Notes: generated by a model not told the origin, from the letters alone. 64,000 bases of DNA from Gemmatimonas sp. (GCF_027531815.1 NZ_JAPZSK010000010.1:124001-188000), one strand, 5' to 3'; shown: positions 49,454 through 59,188, counted from the stretch's first letter. Numbers and translations are program-made.

Positions 49454-50566
49454 TCAGAGGAACGTACTCGGCTCGGTCAGGGGCATACCAAAGGCCTCGG
49501 CGACCCCCTGATAGGTCACCTTCCCCGAAGACATGTTGAGTCCCTTGAGCAGGGCACCATTGTCCTTGAGCGCCTGCTTCCAGCCCTTGTTGGCCAGCTG
49601 CAGCGTGTACGGCAGCGTCGCGTTCGTCAGGGCCAGGGTGGAGGTCCGAGGGACCGCACCCGGCATGTTCGCCACGCCGTAGTGGATGATGCCGTCCACC
49701 GTGTACGTCGGATTCTCGTGGGTCGTCGGCTTGATCGTTTCCACGCATCCGCCCTGATCGACGGCCACGTCCACGATGACCGCCCCGGGGCGCATGCGGG
49801 CGAGATCAGCCCGACGCACCAGCTTGGGCGCCTTGGCGCCGGGAATGAGCACGCCACCAATGACCAGATCGCAGGTGCTGATCTGCTCCAGGATGTTGTG
49901 GCGGTTGGAATGCACGAGCTGCACGTTGGCCGGCATCACGTCGCTCAAGTAGCGCAAGCGCTCGAGCGAGAGGTCGAGGACCACGACCTTGGCGCCCAAC
50001 CCTGCCGCCATCTTGGCGGCATTCACGCCGACGATGCCGCCGCCCAGAATGACCACCTTGGCCGGGGCAACGCCGGGGACGCCACCGAGCAGTACGCCAC
50101 GTCCCCCGTACAGTTTCTCGAGGTACTTGGCGCCTTCCTGCACCGCCATGCGTCCCGCCACTTCGGACATGGGGATCAGAAGCGGCAGATCACGATTGGG
50201 CAGCTCGACGGTCTCGTACGCAATGCAGGTTGCCCCACTGGCGAGATGCGCGTTGGTGAGCTGTTCATCCGCGGCAAAATGGAAATACGTGAACAGCGTG
50301 AGGTCGCGTCGCAGGTACTGCCACTCGGAAGCGATCGGTTCCTTCACCTTGAGCAGCAGCTCCGCCTTGCCCCAGGCCGTGGCGGCATCGGGCACGATCT
50401 GGGCGCCCACGCCCACGTAGTCCGCGTCTTCGAAACCGCTGCCAATGCCTGCACCGGTTTCGATGAACACCTCATGACCAGCGGCAACGAGCGCCTCGGC
50501 CCCGGCCGGGACGAGGGCAACACGGTTCTCGTTGGTCTTGATCTCTTTCGGTACCCCGATTCGCAT
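49454..50566 (-). CDS. ald: Alanine dehydrogenase
   Basis: 370 aa NAD-dependent enzyme interconverting alanine with pyruvate and ammonium. The N-terminus MRIGVPKEIKTNENRVAL and the NAD-binding VVILGGGIVGVNAA are diagnostic, followed by VDVAVDQGGC and NMPGAVPRTST. Normal family length. 27 bases after the M16 peptidase gene and followed by a GC-rich hairpin, so likely the end of the rpsO operon. Confidence 0.96.
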   Translation of the reverse strand: MRIGVPKEIKTNENRVALVPAGAEALVAAGHEVFIETGAGIGSGFEDADYVGVGAQIVPDAATAWGKAELLLKVKEPIASEWQYLRRDLTLFTYFHFAADEQLTNAHLASGATCIAYETVELPNRDLPLLIPMSEVAGRMAVQEGAKYLEKLYGGRGVLLGGVPGVAPAKVVILGGGIVGVNAAKMAAGLGAKVVVLDLSLERLRYLSDVMPANVQLVHSNRHNILEQISTCDLVIGGVLIPGAKAPKLVRRADLARMRPGAVIVDVAVDQGGCVETIKPTTHENPTYTVDGIIHYGVANMPGAVPRTSTLALTNATLPYTLQLANKGWKQALKDNGALLKGLNMSSGKVTYQGVAEAFGMPLTEPSTFL

Positions 50567-50593
50567 AGGGATTTCTGGATTGAGGGGAGTTCG

Positions 50594-51880
50594 TCAGCGA
50601 ACGGCCTTGGGGCCGAGGCTGACGAGGATGTGTCGATCCGGATCGAAGAAGTCGCGCGCCACTTCGCGCACCTGATCTTCGTCAATGGCGTCCACGAGCG
50701 CCATAAGCTCGTCGATCGTACGGTACGGTTCACCGTACAGGGCCGTGGTGGCCGCGCGGTACATGCGGGAGGAGACCCCTTCCATGGACAGCACCAACTG
50801 TCCACGAAGCTGCCGCTTGCCGGCCGCCAGTTCGGCGCTGGAGAGCCCTCGGCTTGCCACCTCACGCAGGACGTCACGCACTGCATCCAGCGCCTCCTGG
50901 GCGCTGTCCGGTGCGCTGGCGAGGTACACGCCATGGGAACCGGTGTCGGCGTAGGACCCCGAGAAGCTGTGGACGCTGTACGCCAGCCCCAGTTCCTCGC
51001 GCACCCGCTGAAACAGACGCGAGCTCATTCCGCCGCCGAGCAACATGTCGATGAGCGCGAAGGCATAGCGTCGGGGGTCGCCGTGGGCGATACCCGGCCC
51101 CCCCAGGACGACGTGCACCTGCCCGATGTCCTTCCGCTTCACATGCTCGGCATGCGGCCCCGCCGCTTCGACGGGATCGACCGGGAAGGGTGTGCAATCG
51201 CCCTTTACCTCATCAAGCCACCCGGTGCGCTGCAGTACGTGGAGCAGCTGCTCGTGCTCCACCCGTCCCGATGCCGCGACGACCACGCGCCCTGGGTGAT
51301 AGGCCGACGTATGCAGCGCGCGCAAGTGCGACACGTCGAGCGCCTTGACCGTCTCTCGGGTGCCGAGGATGGCATACCCATGCGGGTGGTCGCCCCACAG
51401 CGCACGATTGTGCACGTCGAAGATGATGTCGTCGGGGGTGTCATCGACCATGCTGATCTCTTCCAGAATGACCTTGCGCTCGAGGGCGAGATCCTCCGGA
51501 CGGAGCAAGGGATGGAAGATGAGGTCGCCGATGACCTCGGCGGCGGTCTCGAGATGCTCATCGAGCACGCGCGCCTGATACGACGTGTGTTCGCGTTCGG
51601 TGTAGGCGTCGAGGGCGCCGCCGAGTGTCTCGAGCGAGAGCGCGATCTCCTGCGCGCTGCGGGCGCGCGTCCCCTTGAACACCATGTGCTCGAGAAGGTG
51701 TGACACACCCATGACCTCGGGGCGCTCGTGCAACGTGGCGGCCCGTACCCAAGCCCCGAAAGCAACCGACCGCGCTCCCGGAACGGCTTCCGAGAGCACG
51801 GTCAGTCCATTGGGGAGATCCGTACGGTGCAGCGTGGGCGCCTCAGCGCCCGAAGAATCAGCGCCGATCGCGACCACCAC
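50594..51880 (-). CDS. M16-family zinc peptidase (processing-peptidase type)
   Basis: 428 aa, a single M16A/B half with inverted zinc motif HLLEH (His61, Glu64, His65). A second half with the R/Y pair lies in GMSSRLFQRVREELGLAYSVHSF. Homologues next to rpsO-pnp include B. subtilis MlpA. Substrate unknown. The start is one of two adjacent GTGs (51880, 51877) with GGA upstream, overlapping the pnp end by 23 bases; the frame extends further into pnp but without similarity. Confidence 0.9.
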   Translation of the reverse strand: MVVAIGADSSGAEAPTLHRTDLPNGLTVLSEAVPGARSVAFGAWVRAATLHERPEVMGVSHLLEHMVFKGTRARSAQEIALSLETLGGALDAYTEREHTSYQARVLDEHLETAAEVIGDLIFHPLLRPEDLALERKVILEEISMVDDTPDDIIFDVHNRALWGDHPHGYAILGTRETVKALDVSHLRALHTSAYHPGRVVVAASGRVEHEQLLHVLQRTGWLDEVKGDCTPFPVDPVEAAGPHAEHVKRKDIGQVHVVLGGPGIAHGDPRRYAFALIDMLLGGGMSSRLFQRVREELGLAYSVHSFSGSYADTGSHGVYLASAPDSAQEALDAVRDVLREVASRGLSSAELAAGKRQLRGQLVLSMEGVSSRMYRAATTALYGEPYRTIDELMALVDAIDEDQVREVARDFFDPDRHILVSLGPKAVR

Positions 51881-54062
51881 CGTTCCGTCCACCACGTCCA
51901 CCACGATCACCGCCACGGTCACCGCGCTCGCCGTCGTCACGACGCGGACGCTCGCCCTGCGGCTCATCGGGCATGCCTTCCGGCTTCGGCAGCAGGGCCT
52001 TCATGCTCAACCGCAGGCGCCCGCGCTCGTCGCGATCGACCAGCTTGACCGTGACCCGATCACCCTTCTTGCACACGTCCTCGGGCTTCTCGACACGCTC
52101 CCACTTCATCTCCGACACGTGGAGGAGCGCCTCGGTGCCGGGCATGATTTCGACGAAGGCGCCGAACGCCGTCACCGTCTTGACCGTGCCCTCGTAGGTC
52201 TCGCCCACCACCGGTTCAGCGGTGATGGCCATGACCATCTGCTTGGCGCGCTCCATGCTCTCGCCACCCACCGCAGCGATGGTGACCGTCCCGTCGTCAT
52301 CGACGGTGAGCTCGGCGCCGGTTTCCTCCTGAATGCCGCGGATGTTCTTGCCCTTGGGACCAATGAGCTCCCCGATCTTGTCGACCGGGATCTGCACCGT
52401 GACAATGCGCGGGGCGTACTTGGAGAGTTCGGCGCGCGGTGTGGCCAGCGCCTTGTCCATCTCGCCCAGGATGTGCAGGCGGCCTTCCTTCGCCTGCGAC
52501 AGGGCCTCCTCCATGATCTTGAGGTCGAGCCCCTCGATCTTGATGTCCATCTGAATGGAGGTGATGCCGTCCTTTGTACCGGCCACCTTGAAGTCCATGT
52601 CGCCGAGGTGGTCTTCGGTGCCAAGGATGTCGGTGAGGATCGCGTACTTCTTGCCTTCCTTGATCAGCCCCATGGCCACCCCGGCCACGGCCGCCTTCAT
52701 GGGCACGCCGGCATCGAACAGCGCGAGCGAGCCGCCACACACCGAGGCCATCGACGAGGAGCCGTTGGACTCGAGCACGTCGGAGACGATGCGGATGGTG
52801 TAGGGGAAGTCGGCAAAGTCGGGGAGTACGCCCTGCAGCGCCCGCTCGGCGAGGTTGCCGTGTCCGATCTCTCGGCGGCTGGTGCCACGCATGGGTCGCA
52901 CTTCACCCGTTGAGAACGGCGGGAAGTTGTAGTGCAGCATGAACGAGCGCGTGACTTCACCGGCTTCCTTGATGGAGTCGAGGCGCTGCGCATCCTTGGC
53001 CGTGCCGAGCGTCGCGGCGACAAGCGCCTGCGTCTGCCCGCGCGTGAACAGGGACGACCCGTGGGCACGCGGCAGCACACCGTTGTCGATTGTGATCGCA
53101 CGCACTTCGTTTGGCTTGCGGCCGTCGACACGCAGGTTGGTGTCGAGCACCTGGGCGCGCAACTCGTGGTACTCGACGTCGCCAAGGATGGTGTGAATGT
53201 CCTTGGCATTATCGGGGAACTCAACCAACAGCCCTTCGGCGAGTTCCTTCTTGGTGCGCTCCACGGCCTCGATGCGCGTGTGCTTGTCCTTCTGGTTGAG
53301 CGCTTCGCGAATGCGACCGGCCGCGAGCTCCTTGACCTTCGTCGCCACGCCTTCCGGCGTCTCCGCCTTCGTCCACGACATCTTGGGCTGCTGCACCTTG
53401 CCGAGCAGTTCGTCCTGCATGGCAATGAGCTCACGGATGCCGTCGTGCGACAAACGCAGCGACTCCAGCACGTCCTCTTCGGACACCTCGAGCGCCCCGC
53501 CTTCCACCATCACGATGGAATCCTTTGAGCCGGCCACGACCAGCTCCATGTCGGAGAACGCGACCTGCTGGAAGGTGGGGTTGAGTACCCAGTGCCCCTG
53601 CACGCGGCCAACGCGCACGCCGGCGATGGGGCCGAGAAACGGGATTTTCGAGGCGTTCAGTGCAAACGAGGCCGCCAGGAGCGCGAGCACATCCGCATCG
53701 TTCTCCTGATCGGCGGAGATGACGTAGATGAACACCTGCACTTCGTTCTTGAAGCCTTCCGGGAAGAGCGGCCGGATCGAGCGATCGATGATGCGCGCCG
53801 CGAGGATCTCGTGATCGTGCGGGCGCCCTTCGCGCTTGATGAAGCCGCCCGGGATCTTGCCCGCGGCGTAAGTCTTTTCCTTGTACTCGACCGTGAGCGG
53901 GAAGAACGGGAGCGGACTCTGATTGTCGCTCACGGTGACGGCGGCGAGCACCATGGTCTCGCCGAACTGGACCACTGCGGAACCCGCCGCCTGCTTCGCC
54001 ATACGTCCGGTCTCGATGACCAGGGGGCGACCAGCGAACGTCCGCTCGATTCGATGCATCAT
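51858..54062 (-). CDS. pnp: Polyribonucleotide nucleotidyltransferase (PNPase)
   Basis: 734 aa. Two RNase PH domains separated by a helical domain, then KH (IGELIGPKGKNIRGIQEETG) and S1 (YEGTVKTVTAFGAFVEI) domains: a phosphorolytic 3'-5' exonuclease. After S1 there is an extra ~50-residue tail rich in Arg, Gly and Asp (RGDRGGDRGGRGGRNGGGR). ATG ATG at 54062/54059 with GAGG upstream; a TTG at 54089 is also open. Follows rpsO with a hairpin between, as in many bacteria. Confidence 0.96.
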   Translation of the reverse strand: MMHRIERTFAGRPLVIETGRMAKQAAGSAVVQFGETMVLAAVTVSDNQSPLPFFPLTVEYKEKTYAAGKIPGGFIKREGRPHDHEILAARIIDRSIRPLFPEGFKNEVQVFIYVISADQENDADVLALLAASFALNASKIPFLGPIAGVRVGRVQGHWVLNPTFQQVAFSDMELVVAGSKDSIVMVEGGALEVSEEDVLESLRLSHDGIRELIAMQDELLGKVQQPKMSWTKAETPEGVATKVKELAAGRIREALNQKDKHTRIEAVERTKKELAEGLLVEFPDNAKDIHTILGDVEYHELRAQVLDTNLRVDGRKPNEVRAITIDNGVLPRAHGSSLFTRGQTQALVAATLGTAKDAQRLDSIKEAGEVTRSFMLHYNFPPFSTGEVRPMRGTSRREIGHGNLAERALQGVLPDFADFPYTIRIVSDVLESNGSSSMASVCGGSLALFDAGVPMKAAVAGVAMGLIKEGKKYAILTDILGTEDHLGDMDFKVAGTKDGITSIQMDIKIEGLDLKIMEEALSQAKEGRLHILGEMDKALATPRAELSKYAPRIVTVQIPVDKIGELIGPKGKNIRGIQEETGAELTVDDDGTVTIAAVGGESMERAKQMVMAITAEPVVGETYEGTVKTVTAFGAFVEIMPGTEALLHVSEMKWERVEKPEDVCKKGDRVTVKLVDRDERGRLRLSMKALLPKPEGMPDEPQGERPRRDDGERGDRGGDRGGRGGRNGGGRDRR

Positions 54063-54091
54063 CTGCTGTGTAACCTCATGAGAACGCAAAT

Positions 54092-54120
54092 CGCGCGGTA
54101 GGCAAAAGTGCCCCCGCGCG
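54092..54120 (-). promoter_or_regulatory. Intercistronic hairpin between rpsO and pnp
   Basis: CGCGCGG pairs with CCGCGCG (7 bp), extended by an inner GGCA/TGCC pairing around a short loop. No T-run follows, so it is more likely an RNA-processing or stability element than a terminator. The position matches the RNase III/PNPase autoregulation hairpin known in E. coli; function here is inferred. Confidence 0.5.
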
Positions 54121-54140
54121 ACGACGTGACGGATCTCTGC

Positions 54141-54401
54141 TTAGTAGCGGAGCCCAAGGTCTTGCACGAGCGTGCGATACTGCTGCACGTCCGTACGCTT
54201 CAAATAGTCCAGCAAACGGCGGCGCTTGCCGACCATCTTGAGGAGGCCGCGGCGACCATGATGGTCCTTCGCGTGCGTACGGAAGTGACCCGTCAGGTAG
54301 TTGATGCGCTCCGTCAGGAGGGCGATCTGTACGCGGGTCGAACCGGTGTCCCCTTCGTGGGCCCGGTACTTGTCGATCGTGGTAGCCTTGTCGAACGCCA
54401 T
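54141..54401 (-). CDS. rpsO: 30S ribosomal protein S15
   Basis: 86 aa. The S15 signature [20 protein letters not shown] and [12 protein letters not shown] are complete; length is standard. It binds the 16S central domain. First gene of the rpsO-pnp-M16-ald unit. The upstream region shared with the divergent kinase gene must hold its promoter, but I could not pick convincing boxes. Confidence 0.97.
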   Translation of the reverse strand: MAFDKATTIDKYRAHEGDTGSTRVQIALLTERINYLTGHFRTHAKDHHGRRGLLKMVGKRRRLLDYLKRTDVQQYRTLVQDLGLRY

Positions 54402-54538
54402 CGTCGTTGTATTCTCAGCCGTTATCCGAGCTGTCGTCGCGCGGAGTGGTGCGCGACATTCACTGCGGGTTTTGTGCGCGCAATTGCAGGAAGCACGGTA
54501 GCTTACTCGACTCTGCCCCCCCTGTAAAGGACCCTGCC

Positions 54539-56134
54539 GTGCCAGAACGTTACCTGGGGCGTACCATCGGGAAGTACCGTGTCACCCGCCATTTGGGGAC
54601 AGGGGCCTTTTCGTGGGTTTACGAGGCCGTCGATCTCGACCTCGAGATCCCGGTCGCCCTCAAGATCCTGCGCCCCGAGTTCGCCGGACAAGACCTCGCC
54701 GAAAGCCGCTTCCGCAAGGAAGCCGCTACGGCGGCTCGCCTCCGGCATCCCAATATTGTCACGGTCCGAGACGTGGGACAGGTGGACGGGGCAGCGTTCG
54801 TGGCCATGGACCTCTACCCGCTCACCCTCGGGCGTCGCCTTGCCTTGGTGGGTCGCCTGCCCGAACCCGAGGTCGTGCGCCTGGGGATCGGCATGGCCGC
54901 CGCCCTCGCCGTGGCACATGCCAGCCAGATCGTCCACCGTGACATCAAGCCCGACAACATCCTGCTCGATCAGGGTGGCGAGGCGATCGTGGCCGATTTC
55001 GGCCTGGCCCGTGCCTTGGCGGCTGAGTCGCTGGGCGACACCAATCAGGTCCAGGGCACCCCGCACTACTTCAGCCCAGAACAGGCGCGGGGCAAGGAAC
55101 TCGACGGTCGGAGTGACCTGTACGCGGTTGGGGTCACCCTCTACCGGGCTGCCACCGGGAAGCTCCCGTTCGAGGGGGATGACTGGTACGCGGTGGCCCG
55201 TTGCCACATTGAGACACCGCCCCGCCCGCCGCGCGACCTCGTACCGGAACTCACCCCCGAGTTCGACGCGCTGGTTCGGCGCCTGCTGGCGAAAGACCCG
55301 GCAGACCGGATACCCAATGCCGTCCAGCTCGTAGATGCTCTGGCGGCGCTCCCCACGGCACCCGACGGGAGTGCCGGGCTGTCACGCCTCGGTTCCAATA
55401 CTGTCGACGCCTTCCGTGTCTCCCCTCCCACGCCACGCCGATTTTGGCCCGCGGCGGCCATCGTGATCGTGGGTGGGGTCATTGGCTGGATTGCCTGGGA
55501 ACGGCAGGTTCGCGGCGCCGGCCTCGGCCCGGCCCCCACGGTTGCCGTGGCCGCAGACAGCGCCCGATCCGTACCGGTAACCGTCGATTCGCCCCCGCCG
55601 GTTCCACCCGTGGCCGATTCCACCCCCGCCACGGCGGCCACCCCGGTCAAACGGGCCGTGGCCGCACTGCCGCGTACGGTGCGGATCGAGGTGACCACCC
55701 TCGACTCGGCTGTGATCTACGCCGACAATCGGCAGGTGGGCATCGGACGCTGGTCCGCCGATGTGGCGGTCTCCCCCCGCCTCTCGCTGCGTGCCGTCGT
55801 CCCCGACGCGCCGACCACATGCCGCACCGCCCTTCGCGATACCGTGCTGACCGCACTCCGCGCGGGACAGCGATTCTCGATCGATCTGCCGGTGCGCGGA
55901 TGTGCGGTCGTACGCTATCGGGTAGAACCGCGCGACGCGCGGGTTCAGTTCGCTCCCGTTGAGGGCGGCCGTGCATACGAAACGCGCGCCGACAGCGTCG
56001 AATCGTACTCCCTCCCGTGGGGAAAGTACGTCATGCGTATTTCGGCCCCGTATTGCATCGTCTTTTCCGACACCGTGGTCGTGCATCGCAACGGCGGGGA
56101 GGCCGTGGTTCCACGCAAGCTCGTGTGCAGCTGA
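54539..56134 (+). CDS. Transmembrane Ser/Thr protein kinase with PEGA-like extracytoplasmic region
   Basis: 531 aa from a GTG with AAAGGA seven bases upstream. The kinase domain covers about 12-275: P-loop GTGAFSWV (20-27), Lys42, HRD-type VHRDIKPDN (Asp135), DFG (153-155) and a [13 protein letters not shown] activation segment. A membrane helix (about 302-320) is followed by a Pro/Ala/Ser linker and a PEGA-like beta repeat (about 380-410, [21 protein letters not shown]) plus a second beta-rich part with three Cys residues. Active-site residues appear intact, so it should be an active Hanks-type kinase sensing envelope signals. Neighbours do not reveal its target. Confidence 0.9.
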   Translation: MPERYLGRTIGKYRVTRHLGTGAFSWVYEAVDLDLEIPVALKILRPEFAGQDLAESRFRKEAATAARLRHPNIVTVRDVGQVDGAAFVAMDLYPLTLGRRLALVGRLPEPEVVRLGIGMAAALAVAHASQIVHRDIKPDNILLDQGGEAIVADFGLARALAAESLGDTNQVQGTPHYFSPEQARGKELDGRSDLYAVGVTLYRAATGKLPFEGDDWYAVARCHIETPPRPPRDLVPELTPEFDALVRRLLAKDPADRIPNAVQLVDALAALPTAPDGSAGLSRLGSNTVDAFRVSPPTPRRFWPAAAIVIVGGVIGWIAWERQVRGAGLGPAPTVAVAADSARSVPVTVDSPPPVPPVADSTPATAATPVKRAVAALPRTVRIEVTTLDSAVIYADNRQVGIGRWSADVAVSPRLSLRAVVPDAPTTCRTALRDTVLTALRAGQRFSIDLPVRGCAVVRYRVEPRDARVQFAPVEGGRAYETRADSVESYSLPWGKYVMRISAPYCIVFSDTVVVHRNGGEAVVPRKLVCS

Positions 56135-56135
56135 C

Positions 56136-56399
56136 CTGACGCGACACGATGACGAACTGCGGGACACGCTCCGATCGCGGTACGCGGCACTGGTGGCAGC
56201 GCACGCGACCATGCGGGACGCTGCCGCCTCCATCGGTGTCACACGCCGCACCCGGTACCGTCGTCTCGAGCGCCTCGGCCTTTCACCGGGCCGCGGCGTG
56301 CGCCATGCCCGGTCACGCCCTCGCCAACGGCGGTGGTCGTCTCGCCGTGCGCATCGCCTCGAGGCTAGCGCGCCGCCGCCACGCTGCCGGCTCCGATGA
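56136..56399 (+). CDS. Possible small Fis-type helix-turn-helix protein, start unclear
   Basis: An open frame beginning just after the kinase stop reads DDELRDTLRSRYAALVAA, then MRDAAASIGVTRRTRYRRLE, ending with an Arg-rich tail. The second part strongly resembles a Fis/HTH_8 DNA-binding motif. There is no ATG, GTG or TTG ahead of the helices; CTG at 56136 would give 87 aa, and GTG at 56193 or ATG at 56211 would truncate the first helix. The end overlaps the convergent lipoprotein gene by 35 bases. It may be a real small regulator or a remnant. Confidence 0.4.
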   Translation: MTRHDDELRDTLRSRYAALVAAHATMRDAAASIGVTRRTRYRRLERLGLSPGRGVRHARSRPRQRRWSSRRAHRLEASAPPPRCRLR

Positions 56400-56811
56400 T
56401 GGCGCCCACAAGTGTTCCCATCCAGAAGCGACGCTCGTGCCACCACCCTTCCTTGGGACGCACCACCAGCAGAAAGTGCTCTGGCTTGACCCGCGTCACC
56501 TGCCCGGTCACGAGCGCGGTGGCGGTGGCGCTGTCACGGTGGATCACGCGTAGACGCGCGACCAGCGCATCGCGCTGCTGGGGATCGACGACGTAACTCT
56601 GCAGCCCCTTGCGCACCCACCGCGCTTCCCGCACGCGAAAGGTGGCCGTGGAATCCGTGACGCTGTCGATCTCGAAGCGCGCCGCGTCACGCGGAATGCG
56701 TGGAAGGGCCGGACCGCTCGGGGACGTCACCAGCGGAGGCGCCCACGGCATGCGGACGCTGCAGCCGACAAACGCCAGCGAGATCGTCAGCAGCGCGCAC
56801 GAACGTCTCAC
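56365..56811 (-). CDS. Small lipoprotein, unknown function
   Basis: 148 aa from a GTG that overlaps the rseP stop (GTGA). The signal peptide ends in a lipobox (AFVGC, Cys17). The middle has a beta-rich stretch (FEIDSVTDSTATFRVREARW), and the C-terminus carries a hydrophobic Gly/Ala helix (MGTLVGAIIGAGSVAAA). No recognised domain. Its coupling to rseP suggests an envelope role. C-terminal coding sequence overlaps the plus-strand HTH ORF. Confidence 0.75.
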   Translation of the reverse strand: MRRSCALLTISLAFVGCSVRMPWAPPLVTSPSGPALPRIPRDAARFEIDSVTDSTATFRVREARWVRKGLQSYVVDPQQRDALVARLRVIHRDSATATALVTGQVTRVKPEHFLLVVRPKEGWWHERRFWMGTLVGAIIGAGSVAAAR

Positions 56812-57995
56812 TGCGTGAATACCGATCGGAGATCGTTGAACGTCACCAGAATGATCAAGGCGAGCACCGCCAGCACACCCACCCGTGCGAACGCTTCACG
56901 CGTCCGCATGCTGAAGGTGCTGCCCTTGATGCGCTCGGCAATGACCAGCACGATCTGTCCGCCATCGAGGACGGGGATGGGCACGAGGTTGAGGATGGCG
57001 ATGTTCAGACTGAGGAACGCGATCAGCGACCAGAGCGTCTCCGCGCCGTTGCGTGCCGCCTGCACCGACGTGCGCGCGATCTGGATGGGCCCCCCGAGGT
57101 TCTTCGCCGATACCTCACCGGTGACGAGTCCGCCCAGCACGGTCACGATATTGCGCGCCATGGCCCACGTGGCTTTGGTGCCGCTCGCCGTCGCTTGCGC
57201 CAGCGATACGGACTCGCGTACCACCGAATCGCGAACCATCATGCCGACGCGACCGACCTTCGTGGCCGCCCCGGTGACGGGGTCCTGCGCATCCACCACT
57301 TGGGGCGCAATGATGGCCTGTACACGCTCGGTGCCACGCAGCAGGTCGAACTGTACGGTTCCGCTCGTCACGGGGGACACACGAGCGAGGACCTCATCCC
57401 ATGCGCGCACGCTGTCGCCGTTGATTGCCACGATCCGGTCGCCGGCCTGTACGCCAGCCGCCGCAGCCGGCGCGCCGGGTACGATGGAGTCGATCACGGC
57501 AGGCACGTAGCGGTTTCCGTAGGTGTAGTACAAGCCGCTTGTTACCGACATCGTGAGCAGGATGTTCATGATGACGCCGGCCGACAGGATGAAGATGCGC
57601 GCCATCGCGGACTTGCTCTCTACCCATCGCTCGGCCGGCACGGCCTTTGGACCAAATGGCGCCATTCCCTGGGGATCCCACAGCGCGGCCGGTACCCCGT
57701 CTGGTTGCTTCGGGACGCTCTCGAGCGAGCCACGATCGGCCTCCCCGCCCTCGATCCCCGCCAGGGCATCGTCGTCGCGTGAGGCCATGCGTACGAAGCC
57801 GCCCAGCGGAATGAGCGACACCCGATAATCCGTTTCGCCACGCTTCCAGCCGAACAGGCGACGCCCCCACCCCAGCGAAAACACCGGGGCGTATACACCA
57901 CACAGCTTCGCAGCCACGAAGTGGCCCAATTCGTGAACGAACACGACAAGGCCGAAGACCAGCAACGGCGCGATATAGACTGACAGTGAGGCCAT
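56808..57995 (-). CDS. rseP: RseP-type site-2 zinc metalloprotease
   Basis: 395 aa intramembrane protease. The zinc motif is VHELGH (His21, Glu22, His25) in the first helix, with the second ligand region LNLVPIPVLDGG near the C-terminus. I see one PDZ domain (about 165-215, GAPAAAAGVQAGDRIVAING), not two as in E. coli RseP. A loop of about 60 residues before helix 2 is Asp/Glu/Pro-rich. Family cuts anti-sigma factors or signal peptides. Five bases after dxr. Confidence 0.93.
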   Translation of the reverse strand: MASLSVYIAPLLVFGLVVFVHELGHFVAAKLCGVYAPVFSLGWGRRLFGWKRGETDYRVSLIPLGGFVRMASRDDDALAGIEGGEADRGSLESVPKQPDGVPAALWDPQGMAPFGPKAVPAERWVESKSAMARIFILSAGVIMNILLTMSVTSGLYYTYGNRYVPAVIDSIVPGAPAAAAGVQAGDRIVAINGDSVRAWDEVLARVSPVTSGTVQFDLLRGTERVQAIIAPQVVDAQDPVTGAATKVGRVGMMVRDSVVRESVSLAQATASGTKATWAMARNIVTVLGGLVTGEVSAKNLGGPIQIARTSVQAARNGAETLWSLIAFLSLNIAILNLVPIPVLDGGQIVLVIAERIKGSTFSMRTREAFARVGVLAVLALIILVTFNDLRSVFTQ

Positions 57996-58000
57996 GGTTG

Positions 58001-59188
58001 CTACAACTCCGCCACAATACGAGACCGGACATGACGACGCGCGGCGGCATCGGCCGCGAGCAGCGCGTCGAGCGTGTCGCCAGAGGATCCACCCAGCTCC
58101 TGCAACGCGTCAGCCACCCGCGCGGCGATACCGCCAAAGCTCAGATGCCCCGCGAGAAACTGCGCCACCGCTTCTTCGTTCGCCGCATTGAACACCGCCG
58201 GGGCCGCTCCGCCCCGGCGTCCGGCCGCGATCCCCAGGCCGAGCATGGGAAACTGCTCGTGGCGTACCGCCTCGAACGTGAGGCCGCCCAGCGCGACCGG
58301 ATCGAATGATGGTACGCCACTGTCGGGCACGCGTTCCGGCCAGGTGAGAGCGTACAGGATGGGCAACTCCATGCTCGGCACCCCCATCTGGGCGAGCACA
58401 CTGCCATCAACGAATTCCACGAACGAGTGTATGATGCTCTGCGGATGCACGACGACGTCAATGCGGTCGTACGGCACGCCAAACAGGTGATGCGCCTCGA
58501 TCACCTCCAGCGCCTTGTTTGCCAGCGTGGCGCTGTCGATGGTGATCTTGCTGCCCATCTGCCAGGTCGGATGCTTGAGCGCATCGCTCCGGGTGGCCGT
58601 GGCGATGCGTTCGGCGGGCCACGTGCGGAACGGGCCGCCGGAGGCCGTGAGCATGAGCCGCCGGACCTCGTGTGGCTGACGTCCGGCCAGGCACTGGAGA
58701 ATGGCAGAATGCTCGCTGTCCACGGGCACCAGTTCGCCGCCATGTTCGCGGGCCGTGCTCGTGACGATGTCACCGGCTACGACGAGCGTTTCCTTGTTCG
58801 CCAGTGCGACCCGCTTCCCGCAGCGCAGTGCGGCAAGCGTGGCCGGTAGCCCGGCAGCGCCGACCACGGCATTGATGACGATGGCGGCCTCAGGGCGTGT
58901 GGCCGCCTCGACGAGGCAATCAGGGCCACGCCCCCAGGTTGCCGGCGCGTCGGGGCACGATTGCACCAGCCCAACATAGGCCGGCGAGAAACGCTCCACC
59001 TGCTCCTGTAGCGCCGCAAGGTTCCCGTTGGCCGTGAGGGCGACCGGTACGAACCGCGCCGGCTGCCTGGCCAACACGCGCAGCGCACTGGTGCCGATTG
59101 AGCCGGTTGCCCCCAGCAGGGCAACACCGACCGGCTCGGCGGCCGGCGCGTGGCCCATGGGGGCATCCTGCATCCAATTGGCGGTCAT
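58001..59188 (-). CDS. dxr: 1-deoxy-D-xylulose-5-phosphate reductoisomerase
   Basis: 395 aa; NADPH-dependent step of the MEP isoprenoid pathway. NADPH-binding GATGSIGTSALRVL, ALANKETLVVAG, SEHSAILQCL and VHPQSIIHSFVEF are diagnostic. The ATG lies in the cdsA stop (ATGA), giving MTANWMQ before the conserved core. Gene order uppS-cdsA-dxr-rseP is the classical one. Confidence 0.96.
   Translation of the reverse strand: MTANWMQDAPMGHAPAAEPVGVALLGATGSIGTSALRVLARQPARFVPVALTANGNLAALQEQVERFSPAYVGLVQSCPDAPATWGRGPDCLVEAATRPEAAIVINAVVGAAGLPATLAALRCGKRVALANKETLVVAGDIVTSTAREHGGELVPVDSEHSAILQCLAGRQPHEVRRLMLTASGGPFRTWPAERIATATRSDALKHPTWQMGSKITIDSATLANKALEVIEAHHLFGVPYDRIDVVVHPQSIIHSFVEFVDGSVLAQMGVPSMELPILYALTWPERVPDSGVPSFDPVALGGLTFEAVRHEQFPMLGLGIAAGRRGGAAPAVFNAANEEAVAQFLAGHLSFGGIAARVADALQELGGSSGDTLDALLAADAAARRHVRSRIVAEL

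Noticed and set aside
54484-54504. Kinase promoter with TTGCAG and TAGCTT
   Set aside because: The boxes are only nine bases apart; a more distant TTGTGC gives a 21-base spacer. Neither is acceptable spacing.
56149-56553. Alternative plus-strand frame starting MTNCGTRSDRG after the kinase
   Set aside because: Composition is that of an out-of-frame translation, with Cys, Trp and Pro/His runs; the HTH motif is in a different frame.
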